Under the pieces are notes generated by a model. The model did not search any database. It saw only the letters and a program-made list of their open reading frames with translations, and was not told the origin of the DNA. Below, in pieces: positions 34,171 to 43,220 of a stretch of DNA of 64,000 nucleotides. Location: the NCBI GenBank assembly GCA_020635175.1, contig JACKAH010000003.1:62001-126000 (forward strand), given 5' to 3'. This stretch comes from Deltaproteobacteria bacterium. Lineage in GTDB: Bacteria > Bdellovibrionota_C > UBA2361 > J135. Numbering within the stretch: the first letter of the stretch is position 1; every line of letters begins with the position of its first letter. Position numbers and translations under genes: made by a program.

Positions 34171-36099
34171 ATGTCAGAGACGCCAACTTCAACATCACTT
34201 GAAGCTTCTGAATACCTAACCTTTGGTGTTGGAACTGATGTCGGTCGCAAACGCGACGAAAACCAAGATTCATACGGTATCATTGAAAAGGGAAGTTCAC
34301 GTTTCTTTATCGTTGCTGATGGTATGGGTGGTGCCAAAGGAGGTGCCGTTGCTTCACGTTTAGCAATTAGTTCTGTAGAGAAGTGTCTTGAAGCCTCAGG
34401 TAAAATTGGACTCGAGGATATCGTTTCATCAGTTAACATCGCGAACGCTGAAATTTTCAGTGAAGGTGTTAAAGACGAAAAACTTGCTGGGATGGGAACA
34501 ACTCTGTGTGGAGTTGCTTTTGAAGATTTAAAGATGATCGTTGTCAATGTCGGTGACTCTCGAGTTTATCGAATTAGAGATGGCGAGGTACATCAGTTAA
34601 CAGAAGATCACACGTTAGTTAATGATTTATTGCGTACAGGCGCTATAACGCTAGCGCAAGCTGAAAATCATCCTGTTGCGCACATGTTGACACGTTCACT
34701 AGGGCCAGCACCTCAGGTTGAGGTTGATTGTTGGATAGCAGAAGATGGTCCTGCAAAAAATGACATTTATCTCCTCTGCTCTGATGGTCTTTACAACGTT
34801 GTAGAAGAAGACGAGATGCTCTCTATCGTTGAGGAGAATAGTCTCGATGACGCCGTACAAGCATTGATTGATCTTGCAAATAGCCGCGGAGGGCCAGATA
34901 ACATCACAATTATCTTAGTTGAGGTCAGTGCTGAATTCCCTAAATCTGCAAAAGATTATACCTCTGTCGAATATCCTCGCTCTTTCAGTCAAGCTAATGA
35001 AGAACCATTTGCTTATGCAAATGGTAGAGCTGCGCAACAAAAGCCGGAGCTTGATGAGTTTGAGATTGAAAAACCAAAGCGGAAATCAAGCTCTGTTCAA
35101 ATGCGTGAGAAACGGCTTTCAGCTGAACTTGAACAAAGTACAAACTCTGCACCTCTAAAATGGTTTGGCTTGATGGTTATAGGGTTGATTTTAGGATTCT
35201 TTCTTTCTGAAACAAAAGAATTTTTACATACGAAACGTTTAGAAAGTGGCCAAAAGGTATTAGTTAATCCGCTTGCAACTGAGATTGCACATAGTCCTGT
35301 TGCTCTCAATACTTCTAAACCTGAGATGCAACTGAGTGTTCCTGAAAATAGCCGTCTTGTTGGTCTTGATAGTGGTCAATCTTTTTCTGATGGATTTGAT
35401 ATCAATAGCAACCTAACAAAAAGTCAGGTTGATGGAATGAAGCAGAGAAAAGCTACGCTTGAAAACTTAATTCTTCAGATTGATAAAGACCTTAATACTC
35501 TCTCTTCTGCTAGTCCTGCTAGCTTAGATCAGCGCTTAAAAGAGATAAAAACAGAGAGCGCAGCATTAGAAGCCGAGCGATATAAATTAAGCCAAGAGTT
35601 AGGGAATGCCAGTCGAAACTTAGCACTCTGGATTGAGCGCATGAAGCGTTTACAAAAATCTGATCCGGTAGATATGGCATCAGAGGTAGCTTTTAGTTCC
35701 ACTTTCGTTAAAGAGAAAAAAGATCTCTTTGAAAAAGCCACCTGGGCTTATCTGAGAGAGGTTGAAGTGTGGAGATACAATCCAAGCGATGAAGCATTGA
35801 CTAAGCGTGTTTCTGAACTTGGTCGCTCACGGGAGCAGCGAAGACGAGAGCTTGCTTCAGCTGTTAAGGCAGCAATTGAAAAATCAAAACAGGCTGCTGA
35901 GGATAGTATTACTTCTTTAAGCCAAAACAACGATGAACTCGAAGCGAAGTTAAAGAGATATTCTTCTGAGCAAGAGCTAATAGAGATAATCCTAAAAGGC
36001 GATCAGAGCGCTAAAAGTCGCCTAAGTTCTGAACTTGAGGAGCAGCGTAGCTTGCTAAAAACAGAGCTTCAAGAGCTCTCAAATATGATCAGTAAGTAA
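34171..36099 (+). CDS. PP2C-type protein phosphatase with membrane anchor and coiled coil
   Basis: 642 residues. A PP2C catalytic domain covers about 13-252: GTDVGRKRDENQD, VADGMGGAKGG, GMGTTLCG, GDSRVYRIRDGEVHQLTEDH, CSDGLYN and GGPDNITIILVE keep the metal-binding aspartates. A basic linker, one membrane helix near 330-350 (LKWFGLMVIGLILGFFL) and a long helical coiled-coil C-terminus (about 410-642) follow. With the phosphatase in the cytoplasm, the coiled coil would be in the periplasm. It dephosphorylates Ser/Thr in the family; no partner kinase is in the window. Confidence 0.9.
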   Translation: MSETPTSTSLEASEYLTFGVGTDVGRKRDENQDSYGIIEKGSSRFFIVADGMGGAKGGAVASRLAISSVEKCLEASGKIGLEDIVSSVNIANAEIFSEGVKDEKLAGMGTTLCGVAFEDLKMIVVNVGDSRVYRIRDGEVHQLTEDHTLVNDLLRTGAITLAQAENHPVAHMLTRSLGPAPQVEVDCWIAEDGPAKNDIYLLCSDGLYNVVEEDEMLSIVEENSLDDAVQALIDLANSRGGPDNITIILVEVSAEFPKSAKDYTSVEYPRSFSQANEEPFAYANGRAAQQKPELDEFEIEKPKRKSSSVQMREKRLSAELEQSTNSAPLKWFGLMVIGLILGFFLSETKEFLHTKRLESGQKVLVNPLATEIAHSPVALNTSKPEMQLSVPENSRLVGLDSGQSFSDGFDINSNLTKSQVDGMKQRKATLENLILQIDKDLNTLSSASPASLDQRLKEIKTESAALEAERYKLSQELGNASRNLALWIERMKRLQKSDPVDMASEVAFSSTFVKEKKDLFEKATWAYLREVEVWRYNPSDEALTKRVSELGRSREQRRRELASAVKAAIEKSKQAAEDSITSLSQNNDELEAKLKRYSSEQELIEIILKGDQSAKSRLSSELEEQRSLLKTELQELSNMISK

Positions 36100-36262
36100 T
36101 ACTCCCAGATAATTTCGGCTTATACATTAACTTCTCCGATACGGCTCCTGGCTATTACCTTTGGATTCTCTGCATCTAGCAGTGGGATCGAGGAGTATGA
36201 CATTTGCGCCTCTCTCTGTTATGATTCGCCAGTCTAAATTTACGCAAGTTAAGGGATAATTA

Positions 36263-37816
36263 ATGGGAAAGGCAGCGCTTTTAAGCGTTACAAATAAAGA
36301 GGGAATCGATCGCTTTGCTAAAAACTTAGTCGAGCAGGGCTACACAATTTTATCATCCTCAGGGACTGCCAAGTTTCTGCAAGATGCTGGTGTTAAGGTA
36401 ACGCTCGTAGAGGACTATACTGGTCAGAAAGAGATCCTTGATGGTCGTGTAAAGACGCTACATCCGAAGATACATGCAGGCTTACTGGCAAAGCGTAGTA
36501 ATCCGCAGCACATGCAACAACTTGCTGAAGACGATATTTTTGAAATCGATGTTGTGGCGGTGAACCTCTATCCATTTATTGAAAAGGTTCAGGGCCCAGA
36601 TGGAAAAGATCCTTTGAAGATGATTGAGTTTATCGATATCGGTGGTCCAGCAATGATAAGAGCTGCTGCTAAGAACCATCCAAGTATCTTTGCCGTAATT
36701 GATCCAGCTGATTACGATCAGGTCATCGAGGCACTAAAATCAGATCAAGATAGCTTAGCTTTTCGTCGAAAGCTTGCTTCGAAAGTGTTTGCAGAGATTG
36801 CTAATTATAATCTTGAGATCGCTAAATACTTTTCAGCTGTTGATTGTGAATCAGAGGCTACGCAGAGAGGTCTTACTCCAGTTTTTGGTGAAGTACTCAT
36901 GCATCAACAAGACTTGCGATACGGGGAAAACCCACATCAGTCTGCTAGGCTCTACGCTTCCTTGAGCCATACTGAAAAGGGCTGGACACAGCTTAGTGGC
37001 AGGGAGTTGTCTTACAATAATCTCTTAGATTTTGATGCTGCATTTCGGTTGATTACTGAATTAGGTACCCGCAAGTCAGCTGCAATCTTTAAACATTTAA
37101 ACCCATGTGGTGTTGGACGAGCGAATTCTTTGGTTGAAGCTCTACATTTTGCTAAGCAGGGAGACCCTCGAAGTCATTTTGGAGGCATCATCGCTTTTAA
37201 TGATATTGTTACTGAGGATGTAGCTGAAGAGATTAGAGAAGGGTTTGTGGAGATAGTATTAGCACCTGCATACGATGAAGCAGGCTTCGCTTTGCTCAAG
37301 AAACGTAAGAATTTGAGAATAATTCAAATTGACCTAAATGCATCTAAGCCAAAGTTTGAATATCGAGCTGTTCAAGGTGGAGTATTGGTTCAAGAGCGTG
37401 ATCAAGGAGTACAAAATGTTTTAGAAGCGAAGGTTGTTTCTAAACGTAAGCTTACTTCTGATGAGATGGATGCGTTACAATTTGCCTGGACTGTTTGCAG
37501 CCATGTAAAATCGAATGCAATTGTTGCTACCAATCAAGAAATGATTGTTTCTGTTGGTGCAGGGCAGATGAGTCGAGTTGATTCTGCAGAGCTATTAATC
37601 TCAAGAGCGAAACTACATGGAAATAGCCTCAGTGGTGCTGTTGCTGCATCTGATGCCTTTTTCCCATTTCCTGATTCAGTTCAGAATCTGATTAATGAAG
37701 GTGTTTCATGCATTATTGCCCCTGGTGGAGCGATGAAAGATCAAGAGGTAATAGACGCTGTCGACTCAATGGGCGCAAGTTTAGTTTTTGCAAACGAGAG
37801 ACATTTTAGACACTAA
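36263..37816 (+). CDS. purH: Bifunctional AICAR formyltransferase / IMP cyclohydrolase
   Basis: 517 residues; last two steps of IMP synthesis. The N-terminal cyclohydrolase domain has KAALLSVTNKEGIDRFAKNL and DGRVKTLHPKIHAGLL. The C-terminal transformylase domain has FKHLNPCGVG with the catalytic Lys-His. Followed after 9 bases by purD. The 163-base upstream gap has no recognised purine riboswitch. Confidence 0.96.
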   Translation: MGKAALLSVTNKEGIDRFAKNLVEQGYTILSSSGTAKFLQDAGVKVTLVEDYTGQKEILDGRVKTLHPKIHAGLLAKRSNPQHMQQLAEDDIFEIDVVAVNLYPFIEKVQGPDGKDPLKMIEFIDIGGPAMIRAAAKNHPSIFAVIDPADYDQVIEALKSDQDSLAFRRKLASKVFAEIANYNLEIAKYFSAVDCESEATQRGLTPVFGEVLMHQQDLRYGENPHQSARLYASLSHTEKGWTQLSGRELSYNNLLDFDAAFRLITELGTRKSAAIFKHLNPCGVGRANSLVEALHFAKQGDPRSHFGGIIAFNDIVTEDVAEEIREGFVEIVLAPAYDEAGFALLKKRKNLRIIQIDLNASKPKFEYRAVQGGVLVQERDQGVQNVLEAKVVSKRKLTSDEMDALQFAWTVCSHVKSNAIVATNQEMIVSVGAGQMSRVDSAELLISRAKLHGNSLSGAVAASDAFFPFPDSVQNLINEGVSCIIAPGGAMKDQEVIDAVDSMGASLVFANERHFRH

Positions 37817-37825
37817 GAGAGAATT

Positions 37826-39064
37826 ATGAATGTATTAGTAATTGGTGCTGGTGGAAGGGAGCATTCACTGTGTTGGAGGCTTGCTAATTCGAAAACTGTC
37901 ACAAGGGTATTTTGTGCCCCAGGTAATCCTGGGACTGCTCTAGTTGCAGAAAACGTTGATCTTTCTCGTACTGAAGATTTAATCGATTTTGCTAAGACAA
38001 ATTCTATCGAGTTAACAGTTGTTGGCCCTGAGGCTCCACTTTGTGATGGCGTAGTTGATGAGTTCCAAAATGCTGGGCTTAGAATTTTTGGTCCGCAACA
38101 TTCAGCTGCTGAGCTTGAGGCCTCTAAGGCTTTTGCTAAAGAGATAATGAATGCAGCTAAGATCCCAAATGCCGCTTGCCATGAATTTAGCGATTATGAA
38201 TCAGCTAAAAGACATTGCGATAATATTTCAGCACCTGTTGTATTGAAAGCTGATGGGTTAGCTGCAGGAAAAGGTGTTGTAGTTTGTCACAAGCAGCAGG
38301 AGATCTCTGAGGGCTTAAGTTTTTTGTTTGAAACGATTAAGGCTGACCGAGTTTTAGTTGAAGATTTTTTAGAAGGAGTTGAGGCCTCCTATATTATTGC
38401 CGCAAATGGCAAGGTTGCTGTTCCAATGGCTTCTTCTCATGACTATAAAAGATTGAACGATGGTCAAACTGGACCTAATACAGGTGGAATGGGAACAGTT
38501 TCGCCGACAACTAACTTGACCTCGGACCAGGAGAGTTGGGTTATGCAGCATATTATGCAGCCAGTTTTAGATCAGATGGTAGCAAGAGATAAGCCATTTA
38601 AGGGATTCTTGTATGCTGGTTTGATGATTGCACCAGATGGAACAATTAACGTCTTAGAGTTTAATGTTCGAATGGGTGATCCAGAGTGTCAATCTATTAT
38701 GCGCAGATTTGAAGGTGACTTTGCGCAAATGCTAATAGCACTTTGTGATAATAAAGAGTTGCCAGAGTTCTCTTGGAGTCGTTCTGCTGCCGTATGCATA
38801 GTTGCAGCAGCTGATGGTTACCCCGTTAATGTTGTAAAAGGCGATCAGATCTTTGGGCTAGAGCAAGCCGAGCAGATACCAGGTGTTGTTGTATTTCAAG
38901 CTGGCACAAAAATTATTGATGGTAAGCTAGTAACGAACGGTGGAAGAGTTCTAAACGTAACTGCCCTTGGCGCGACGCACCAGGAAGCAAGAGCGAATGC
39001 ATATAAGGCTATGGATATGGTACAATTTCGTGGTAAGCATATCAGAAGAGATATAGGAGCATAG
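37826..39064 (+). CDS. purD: Phosphoribosylamine-glycine ligase
   Basis: 412 residues, ATP-grasp ligase that makes GAR in purine synthesis. VLVIGAGGREHSLCW at the N-terminus, VVLKADGLAAGKGVVV, TGGMGTVSPT and LEFNVRMGDPECQ are diagnostic. It is in an operon with purH and the next phosphatase gene. Confidence 0.96.
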   Translation: MNVLVIGAGGREHSLCWRLANSKTVTRVFCAPGNPGTALVAENVDLSRTEDLIDFAKTNSIELTVVGPEAPLCDGVVDEFQNAGLRIFGPQHSAAELEASKAFAKEIMNAAKIPNAACHEFSDYESAKRHCDNISAPVVLKADGLAAGKGVVVCHKQQEISEGLSFLFETIKADRVLVEDFLEGVEASYIIAANGKVAVPMASSHDYKRLNDGQTGPNTGGMGTVSPTTNLTSDQESWVMQHIMQPVLDQMVARDKPFKGFLYAGLMIAPDGTINVLEFNVRMGDPECQSIMRRFEGDFAQMLIALCDNKELPEFSWSRSAAVCIVAAADGYPVNVVKGDQIFGLEQAEQIPGVVVFQAGTKIIDGKLVTNGGRVLNVTALGATHQEARANAYKAMDMVQFRGKHIRRDIGA

Positions 39065-39065
39065 T

Positions 39066-39554
39066 TTGAACTTATCTAAAGATCTTTCGAAGATAAAATT
39101 TGTTGGGTTTGATTTAGACGGAACACTAACTGACGGTGGCTTTTATTATCTAGGTGATGGTAAGTGGGGCCAAAGATTCTCTGTGAAGGACGGCTATGGA
39201 ATTAAACTGCTTCAGCGTGCAGGTATAGAGGTTGGATTTATTACTAACTCAAAATTTGAATCAGCTCGGGAAAGGGCGAAGATGTTAGCTGTCGAAGAAG
39301 CACATTTTGGTATCCACGATAAGATTACTGTTTGGAATGAAATTGTTGCAAGGAAAGGACTTTCTCCAGAGGAAACTGCCTATATGGGGGATGATCTTCC
39401 TGATATTCCAATCCTAAAGATTGCAGGCTTTTCTGCTACCGTTCCTGATGCAGAGGAGTATATTACTGAGTGTTGTGATTATGTCTGTAAACGTCCGACT
39501 GGAAACGGTGCTGCAAGGGAGTTTATTGATTTAATTTTAAAGGCCAAAAGTTGA
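39066..39554 (+). CDS. KdsC/YrbI-type HAD phosphatase
   Basis: 162 residues with TTG start, preceded by TAGGAGCA. HAD motif 1 is FDLDGTLTDG, motif 2 FITNSK, and motif 4 YMGDDLPDIPIL. It fits 3-deoxy-D-manno-octulosonate 8-phosphate phosphatase, which would supply Kdo for LPS. Related nucleotide-sugar-linked or other HAD phosphatases cannot be excluded. It overlaps the next gene by TTGA. Confidence 0.8.
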   Translation: MNLSKDLSKIKFVGFDLDGTLTDGGFYYLGDGKWGQRFSVKDGYGIKLLQRAGIEVGFITNSKFESARERAKMLAVEEAHFGIHDKITVWNEIVARKGLSPEETAYMGDDLPDIPILKIAGFSATVPDAEEYITECCDYVCKRPTGNGAAREFIDLILKAKS

Positions 39555-39862
39555 TAAGAAAGATATTTCTATTATCTCTCCTCATCTCCAGTGCAGCTTG
39601 TGCTGACCAGATCAAAATTTTGGGTACTACTGGACTTACGCGTGCAGTTGCAAATCTAAAAGAAGCCCAAGTCATAGTAACAGCTCAAAAGCCACTAGCT
39701 GTTACGACTTTATCACTTCAAAACATCGATGGACTCAAGCCTCAGGAATCTGCAAAGGCAGACGAAAATGGGGTTTTTAAGTTTGAAAGCGTTCCAGATG
39801 GTACCTGGAAAATAGTTGGGCGTGGGATGAAAATCTTAGATGTTAAAATTATTGCTAGGTAA
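39551..39862 (+). CDS. Small exported protein of unknown function
   Basis: 103 residues starting at TTG 39551, overlapping the preceding stop. Signal peptide about 1-18 (IFLLSLLISSAACA), with cleavage before DQ. The rest, about 85 residues, has a beta-rich pattern ending ADENGVFKFESVPDGTWKIVG, reminiscent of carboxypeptidase-regulatory-like (CarboxypepD_reg) folds. The AC at the signal end could also be a weak lipobox. Function unknown. Confidence 0.75.
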   Translation: MIRKIFLLSLLISSAACADQIKILGTTGLTRAVANLKEAQVIVTAQKPLAVTTLSLQNIDGLKPQESAKADENGVFKFESVPDGTWKIVGRGMKILDVKIIAR

Positions 39863-39864
39863 TT

Positions 39865-40899
39865 ATGAAAGCAGTCTATTTTGAAAATCATGGTGAACTT
39901 GATGTTTTGAAGTATGGAGATCTTCCTGATCCTGAAGAAACACCAGGACATGCTATCGTTAAGGTCAAGGCTGTAGCACTTAATCATCTAGATATCTGGG
40001 TTCGTAAAGGATGGAGTGGTTTGAATCTTGATTTACCCCATATTGGAGGGAGTGATATCTCAGGAGAAGTTGTTTCAGTTAATGGAGCCAATACAAACTT
40101 AAGCAAGGGTGATCGAGTTATTGTTAATCCTGGCATCAACACAATTCAGGATAAATGGACTAGAAACGGGGAGGGTAGTGTAAGCCCTGGTTATAAGATT
40201 ATCGGCGAGCAGTTAAAAGGTGGCATGGCTGAATACGTTTCGGTTCCAGTGCAAAACCTGTTTAAAATACCAGATGGAATTAGTTTTGCAGAAGCTGCTG
40301 CACCAATTCTAGTTGGAATGACAGCGTGGCGTATGCTTGTTAAACGCGCAGAGCTTCAAGCTGGGCAAACTGTGCTTATTGTTGGAGCTGGTGGGGGAGT
40401 GAACTCGATAAGTATCGCTTTAGCCACAGCAATGGGTGCCGAAGTTTTTGCATTAACAAGCAACGAAGATAAAATGTTAAAGGCTCAAAGCCTAGGTGCA
40501 AAGCATGTCATAAATTATAAAGATAACCCTAAATGGGCTGTTGAGATTTTGAAACTTACTAAAGGTAACGGTGTTGATGTTGTAGTTGACAATGTAGGTG
40601 TAGCAACCTTTGATCAAAGTATTCGTGCAGTCGCGCGAGGTGGAAAGATCGTTACGGTTGGAAATACCAGTGGATTTAATATCTCATTCGATAACAGGTT
40701 TATCTTTTCTAAGCAGATCTCTCTTATAGGTTCAACTATGGGCAGTGCTCAGGACTTTATCGACGTGATGGAGTTTATCTGGTCTCAGAATATTCCACCG
40801 ATTATCGATCGAGTTGAATCCCTAAAAGACGGAATCGACATGTTTAAGTATCTAGAGAAAGGTGAGCAGTTTGGGAAAATTATTCTTGAGCCGCGTTAG
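39865..40899 (+). CDS. MDR-family oxidoreductase without zinc cysteines
   Basis: 344 residues, medium-chain dehydrogenase fold: N-terminal catalytic domain (APILVGMTAWRML near 150) and Rossmann domain with VLIVGAGGGVNSISIA. The whole protein contains no cysteine. In zinc-binding relatives, the segment after VIVNPG carries four structural-zinc cysteines; here it reads INTIQDKWTRNGEGSVSPG. So it is probably an NAD(P)H-dependent quinone/enone-type reductase rather than a zinc alcohol dehydrogenase. Substrate unknown. Its 3' end overlaps the reverse-strand gene by 20 bases. Confidence 0.88.
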   Translation: MKAVYFENHGELDVLKYGDLPDPEETPGHAIVKVKAVALNHLDIWVRKGWSGLNLDLPHIGGSDISGEVVSVNGANTNLSKGDRVIVNPGINTIQDKWTRNGEGSVSPGYKIIGEQLKGGMAEYVSVPVQNLFKIPDGISFAEAAAPILVGMTAWRMLVKRAELQAGQTVLIVGAGGGVNSISIALATAMGAEVFALTSNEDKMLKAQSLGAKHVINYKDNPKWAVEILKLTKGNGVDVVVDNVGVATFDQSIRAVARGGKIVTVGNTSGFNISFDNRFIFSKQISLIGSTMGSAQDFIDVMEFIWSQNIPPIIDRVESLKDGIDMFKYLEKGEQFGKIILEPR

Positions 40900-41302
40900 T
40901 CTCGCCAAATCTTCTTGCCAAGAACTCATTTACGTCAGGAGTTCTGCTTAGCTCCGTATCTGTCTCTATTCCTTCGCTCATTATCTCCGGCGTTTGAATT
41001 GGAAATGTTGGTCTAGCTTCTAACTCTTCTCTTTCTTCAACTACTGAAAGGCTAGCTCTATCTTCGGCAACTCTAGCTTCAAATTGTCTTCTAAGTGGAA
41101 GAGCTTCCCGAGCAATTGAGTCTGAGCCAATATCTACTACAGGGGTTCTCATTGAAGCTTGATCTACATCGGACAGCAATCCTGTTAGTTCAGCCTCAAA
41201 TTGCAGTTGCTGCATAAAGGCATCAAGCTCTCTATCGGTAAAAAGTGTTTCTTGTTGTTCTGCGGCTGCTTGTGGTTCTTCAAGCATTGAAGCGTAAGAC
41301 AT
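40880..41302 (-). CDS. Hypothetical acidic protein
   Basis: 140 residues; acidic, mostly helical N-terminal half (FTDRELDAFMQQLQFEAEL) and a less ordered C-terminal half. No signal peptide, membrane segment or known motif. It overlaps the convergent oxidoreductase gene by 20 bases. The start ATG has no strong upstream site; codon use looks like the neighbours. Confidence 0.6.
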   Translation of the reverse strand: MSYASMLEEPQAAAEQQETLFTDRELDAFMQQLQFEAELTGLLSDVDQASMRTPVVDIGSDSIAREALPLRRQFEARVAEDRASLSVVEEREELEARPTFPIQTPEIMSEGIETDTELSRTPDVNEFLARRFGETNAAQE

Positions 41303-41323
41303 CTGCTAACCTATTATTAAACC

Positions 41324-41350
41324 TAAAAATCCTCATAGATAGTTATGAGG
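41324..41350 (-). terminator. Candidate intrinsic terminator of the 41380-42159 gene
   Basis: Read on the minus strand: CCTCATA, loop, TATGAGG, then ATTTTTAG. Stem 41331-41337 with 41344-41350. The T-run is interrupted, so moderate strength. Confidence 0.5.
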
Positions 41351-41379
41351 CTATTTAATATACAGGTAACATTATATTA

Positions 41380-42159
41380 TTATGGCTTTTCAAGGGCTTG
41401 AGACTTGCGTTTTTCGACCATGTCTTTGACACGTTCGCTTGCACCCTCATAATCTTGGATCTCGCTTTCTTCTTTTGGCTTTTCTAGATGGCCAAAGATC
41501 TCAACGGCAGTTTCGTAATATTTACGCAGCATCTTTTCGTCGAAACCTTCAAGGACCGCTAACCTTTTGCGGAACTCAAGCATGGCAGCTTTTGCAATAT
41601 TTTGTGATGGCTTATTTGCCACGATCTCATCAAGGTCTGAGATGATATCTTTTATCAACCAGGCAATTGGGGATTCTGGATTAGAGAAATCTTCACCCTT
41701 AAGGCAAGATTTAATGACATTGCTGATATCATGCGCTGAATATGGTTCAAAAAGCATTGCATCAGCATCAACTAAAATTCCAGTTTCAATGCATTTTTGC
41801 CTGCACTTTGTTTCGCCATCTACAGTTAGAACAAACTTTATTGTGAAATCTTGGCGCTTTTCTTTGATCTCTTTTATAAATGCCGCCATCCTTTCTGTTT
41901 CAAGCCGTCGAGAGAGGTAAACAAAGAACGAAAGGTTTGCCCCCTTTAAAGCATCAAGTACAGGGCTTAAGATTTGCTGTTTTGCTTCGTCTAGTGATTG
42001 CTCCTGAATAATCCTTTCAAAGAGCTCAGCAACTGACATAGCATATTTGAGCCGATGTCGGCTCTGGGAGTTTGGATCTATTAAAAAAGCTGCTACTCTA
42101 CTGATTGCGTTCATATAAATTTTAAAAATGGGTGCGCGACTAGGCTCCTCAACGTGCAT
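41380..42159 (-). CDS. Hypothetical protein with receiver-like middle part
   Basis: 259 residues, largely helical. A middle part (about 95-165) reads like the second half of a response-regulator receiver: KFVLTVDGETKC, then AMLFEPYSAHDISNVIKSCL, where FEPYSAHDI resembles the KPFSAHEL region. The conserved Lys and phospho-Asp are not recognisable, so if related it is a pseudo-receiver. The N- and C-terminal helical parts are unassigned. No membrane segment. Confidence 0.6.
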   Translation of the reverse strand: MHVEEPSRAPIFKIYMNAISRVAAFLIDPNSQSRHRLKYAMSVAELFERIIQEQSLDEAKQQILSPVLDALKGANLSFFVYLSRRLETERMAAFIKEIKEKRQDFTIKFVLTVDGETKCRQKCIETGILVDADAMLFEPYSAHDISNVIKSCLKGEDFSNPESPIAWLIKDIISDLDEIVANKPSQNIAKAAMLEFRKRLAVLEGFDEKMLRKYYETAVEIFGHLEKPKEESEIQDYEGASERVKDMVEKRKSQALEKP

Positions 42160-42316
42160 CTAAATCTAGTAATTGTAGAGATCGGTGCATTCTGTCGATT
42201 ACTGAAGTACAAGGGGAGAGAGCTCAAACTATGTTTAAGTATGCGAATTTAAATGATTCTCCCGAGCGTTTTTGGGGCATAACTCTAATACTAAGAATTT
42301 TTCGTAGGTGGTTGAT

Positions 42317-42655
42317 ATGTTTCGTTTCCTAGTAGGTTTTTTTGGCTCACTTCTTATAACAAACTGGATTTATTCAGAAATTACTCTTTTTTACCCTGAT
42401 TTCGAAGCAATAGCTGAGGAGTTTACTGAGTCTTTTAGCTTACCAACTCATTTAGATCTTGATGGGTTAGAGGGCTATCTTTTAGCTGCTGACCACTTCC
42501 TTGCTGGCTCAGTTAGAGGGGCTGTTGCCATGACTAATCAGATAGATCTGTCTTCAGCTAGTTCAAAGACCCAAAATTTTGATGATAGATATAGGCTTTA
42601 TGAGATGGTTACAGATGAAGATATGTTCTCTGAACCGATGCCTTATCAGCTTTAA
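42317..42655 (+). CDS. Hypothetical protein with N-terminal hydrophobic segment
   Basis: 112 residues from ATG 42317 (MFRFLVGFFGSLLITNWIYSE); AGGTGG 5-10 bases upstream supports this start over GTG 42308. The first approximately 20 residues could be a signal anchor. The remainder is acidic. Its last four bases overlap the convergent gene at 42652. No known family. Confidence 0.55.
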   Translation: MFRFLVGFFGSLLITNWIYSEITLFYPDFEAIAEEFTESFSLPTHLDLDGLEGYLLAADHFLAGSVRGAVAMTNQIDLSSASSKTQNFDDRYRLYEMVTDEDMFSEPMPYQL

Positions 42656-43077
42656 GCAACCTGATTAATAGGTTTTTGGCCCGTTGCTTCTCTAATGTTG
42701 TTCTGATTCTTAACTCGACGATCTTCGTTACTTGATTTCTGATCGTCTCGTTCTTCATTTAAACGTGCAATGTTTTCCTGATTTTCTACCCTTTCTTCTT
42801 CAACCTCCTGTTTTCTACGTTGGTATTGAGCTGTCACAGCATTATCAGCAGCTCTGTTTCGAGCATCATAGACTAAATTTGCTTTGGTGTTTCTTAACTG
42901 TTCTCTGGCCTGCTTCTTTTCTGTCGCGATCTCAGCGTTTGCTAAGCCATCACCATTTCTTTGAATCTTACTTCTTTTCGAACCTGCGCCTTTACCCCGA
43001 GATTCGTTTCCAGAGACGAGTTTCTGCTCTGCCTGAACCTGTCCAATACGTCTGCCAACATTTCGTATATTAGTCAT
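42652..43077 (-). CDS. Hypothetical charged coiled-coil protein
   Basis: 141 residues rich in Arg, Lys, Glu, Gln and Asn, without cysteine. Probable coiled coil between about 45 and 125 (QYQRRKQEVEEERVENQENI). No signal peptide. Size and composition resemble small flagellar or secretion accessory proteins such as FliJ-type, but no motif proves it. Confidence 0.6.
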   Translation of the reverse strand: MTNIRNVGRRIGQVQAEQKLVSGNESRGKGAGSKRSKIQRNGDGLANAEIATEKKQAREQLRNTKANLVYDARNRAADNAVTAQYQRRKQEVEEERVENQENIARLNEERDDQKSSNEDRRVKNQNNIREATGQKPINQVA

Positions 43078-43160
43078 AGAGTAGACCTCTGCAATTTCAG
43101 TTCAATCAGTGTACTTTATAAATTTCGTAATAGATCGCCGAATTGCTTAGGATCTGGGGC

Positions 43161-43189
43161 AAAAAAAAACCCTCGCATAGCGAGGGTTT
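43161..43189 (-). terminator. Intrinsic terminator of trxA
   Basis: On the minus strand AAACCCTCGC, loop TAT, GCGAGGGTTT, followed by an unbroken T-run (complement of A at 43161-43169). Ten-base-pair stem. It lies 31 bases past the trxA stop. A textbook rho-independent terminator. Confidence 0.9.
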
Positions 43190-43220
43190 ATCGAAATTGA
43201 ATGAGTATTCTAGCTTAATA

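Noticed and set aside
36100..36262. Purine riboswitch upstream of purH
   Set aside because: No three-way junction or conserved purine-aptamer core could be seen.
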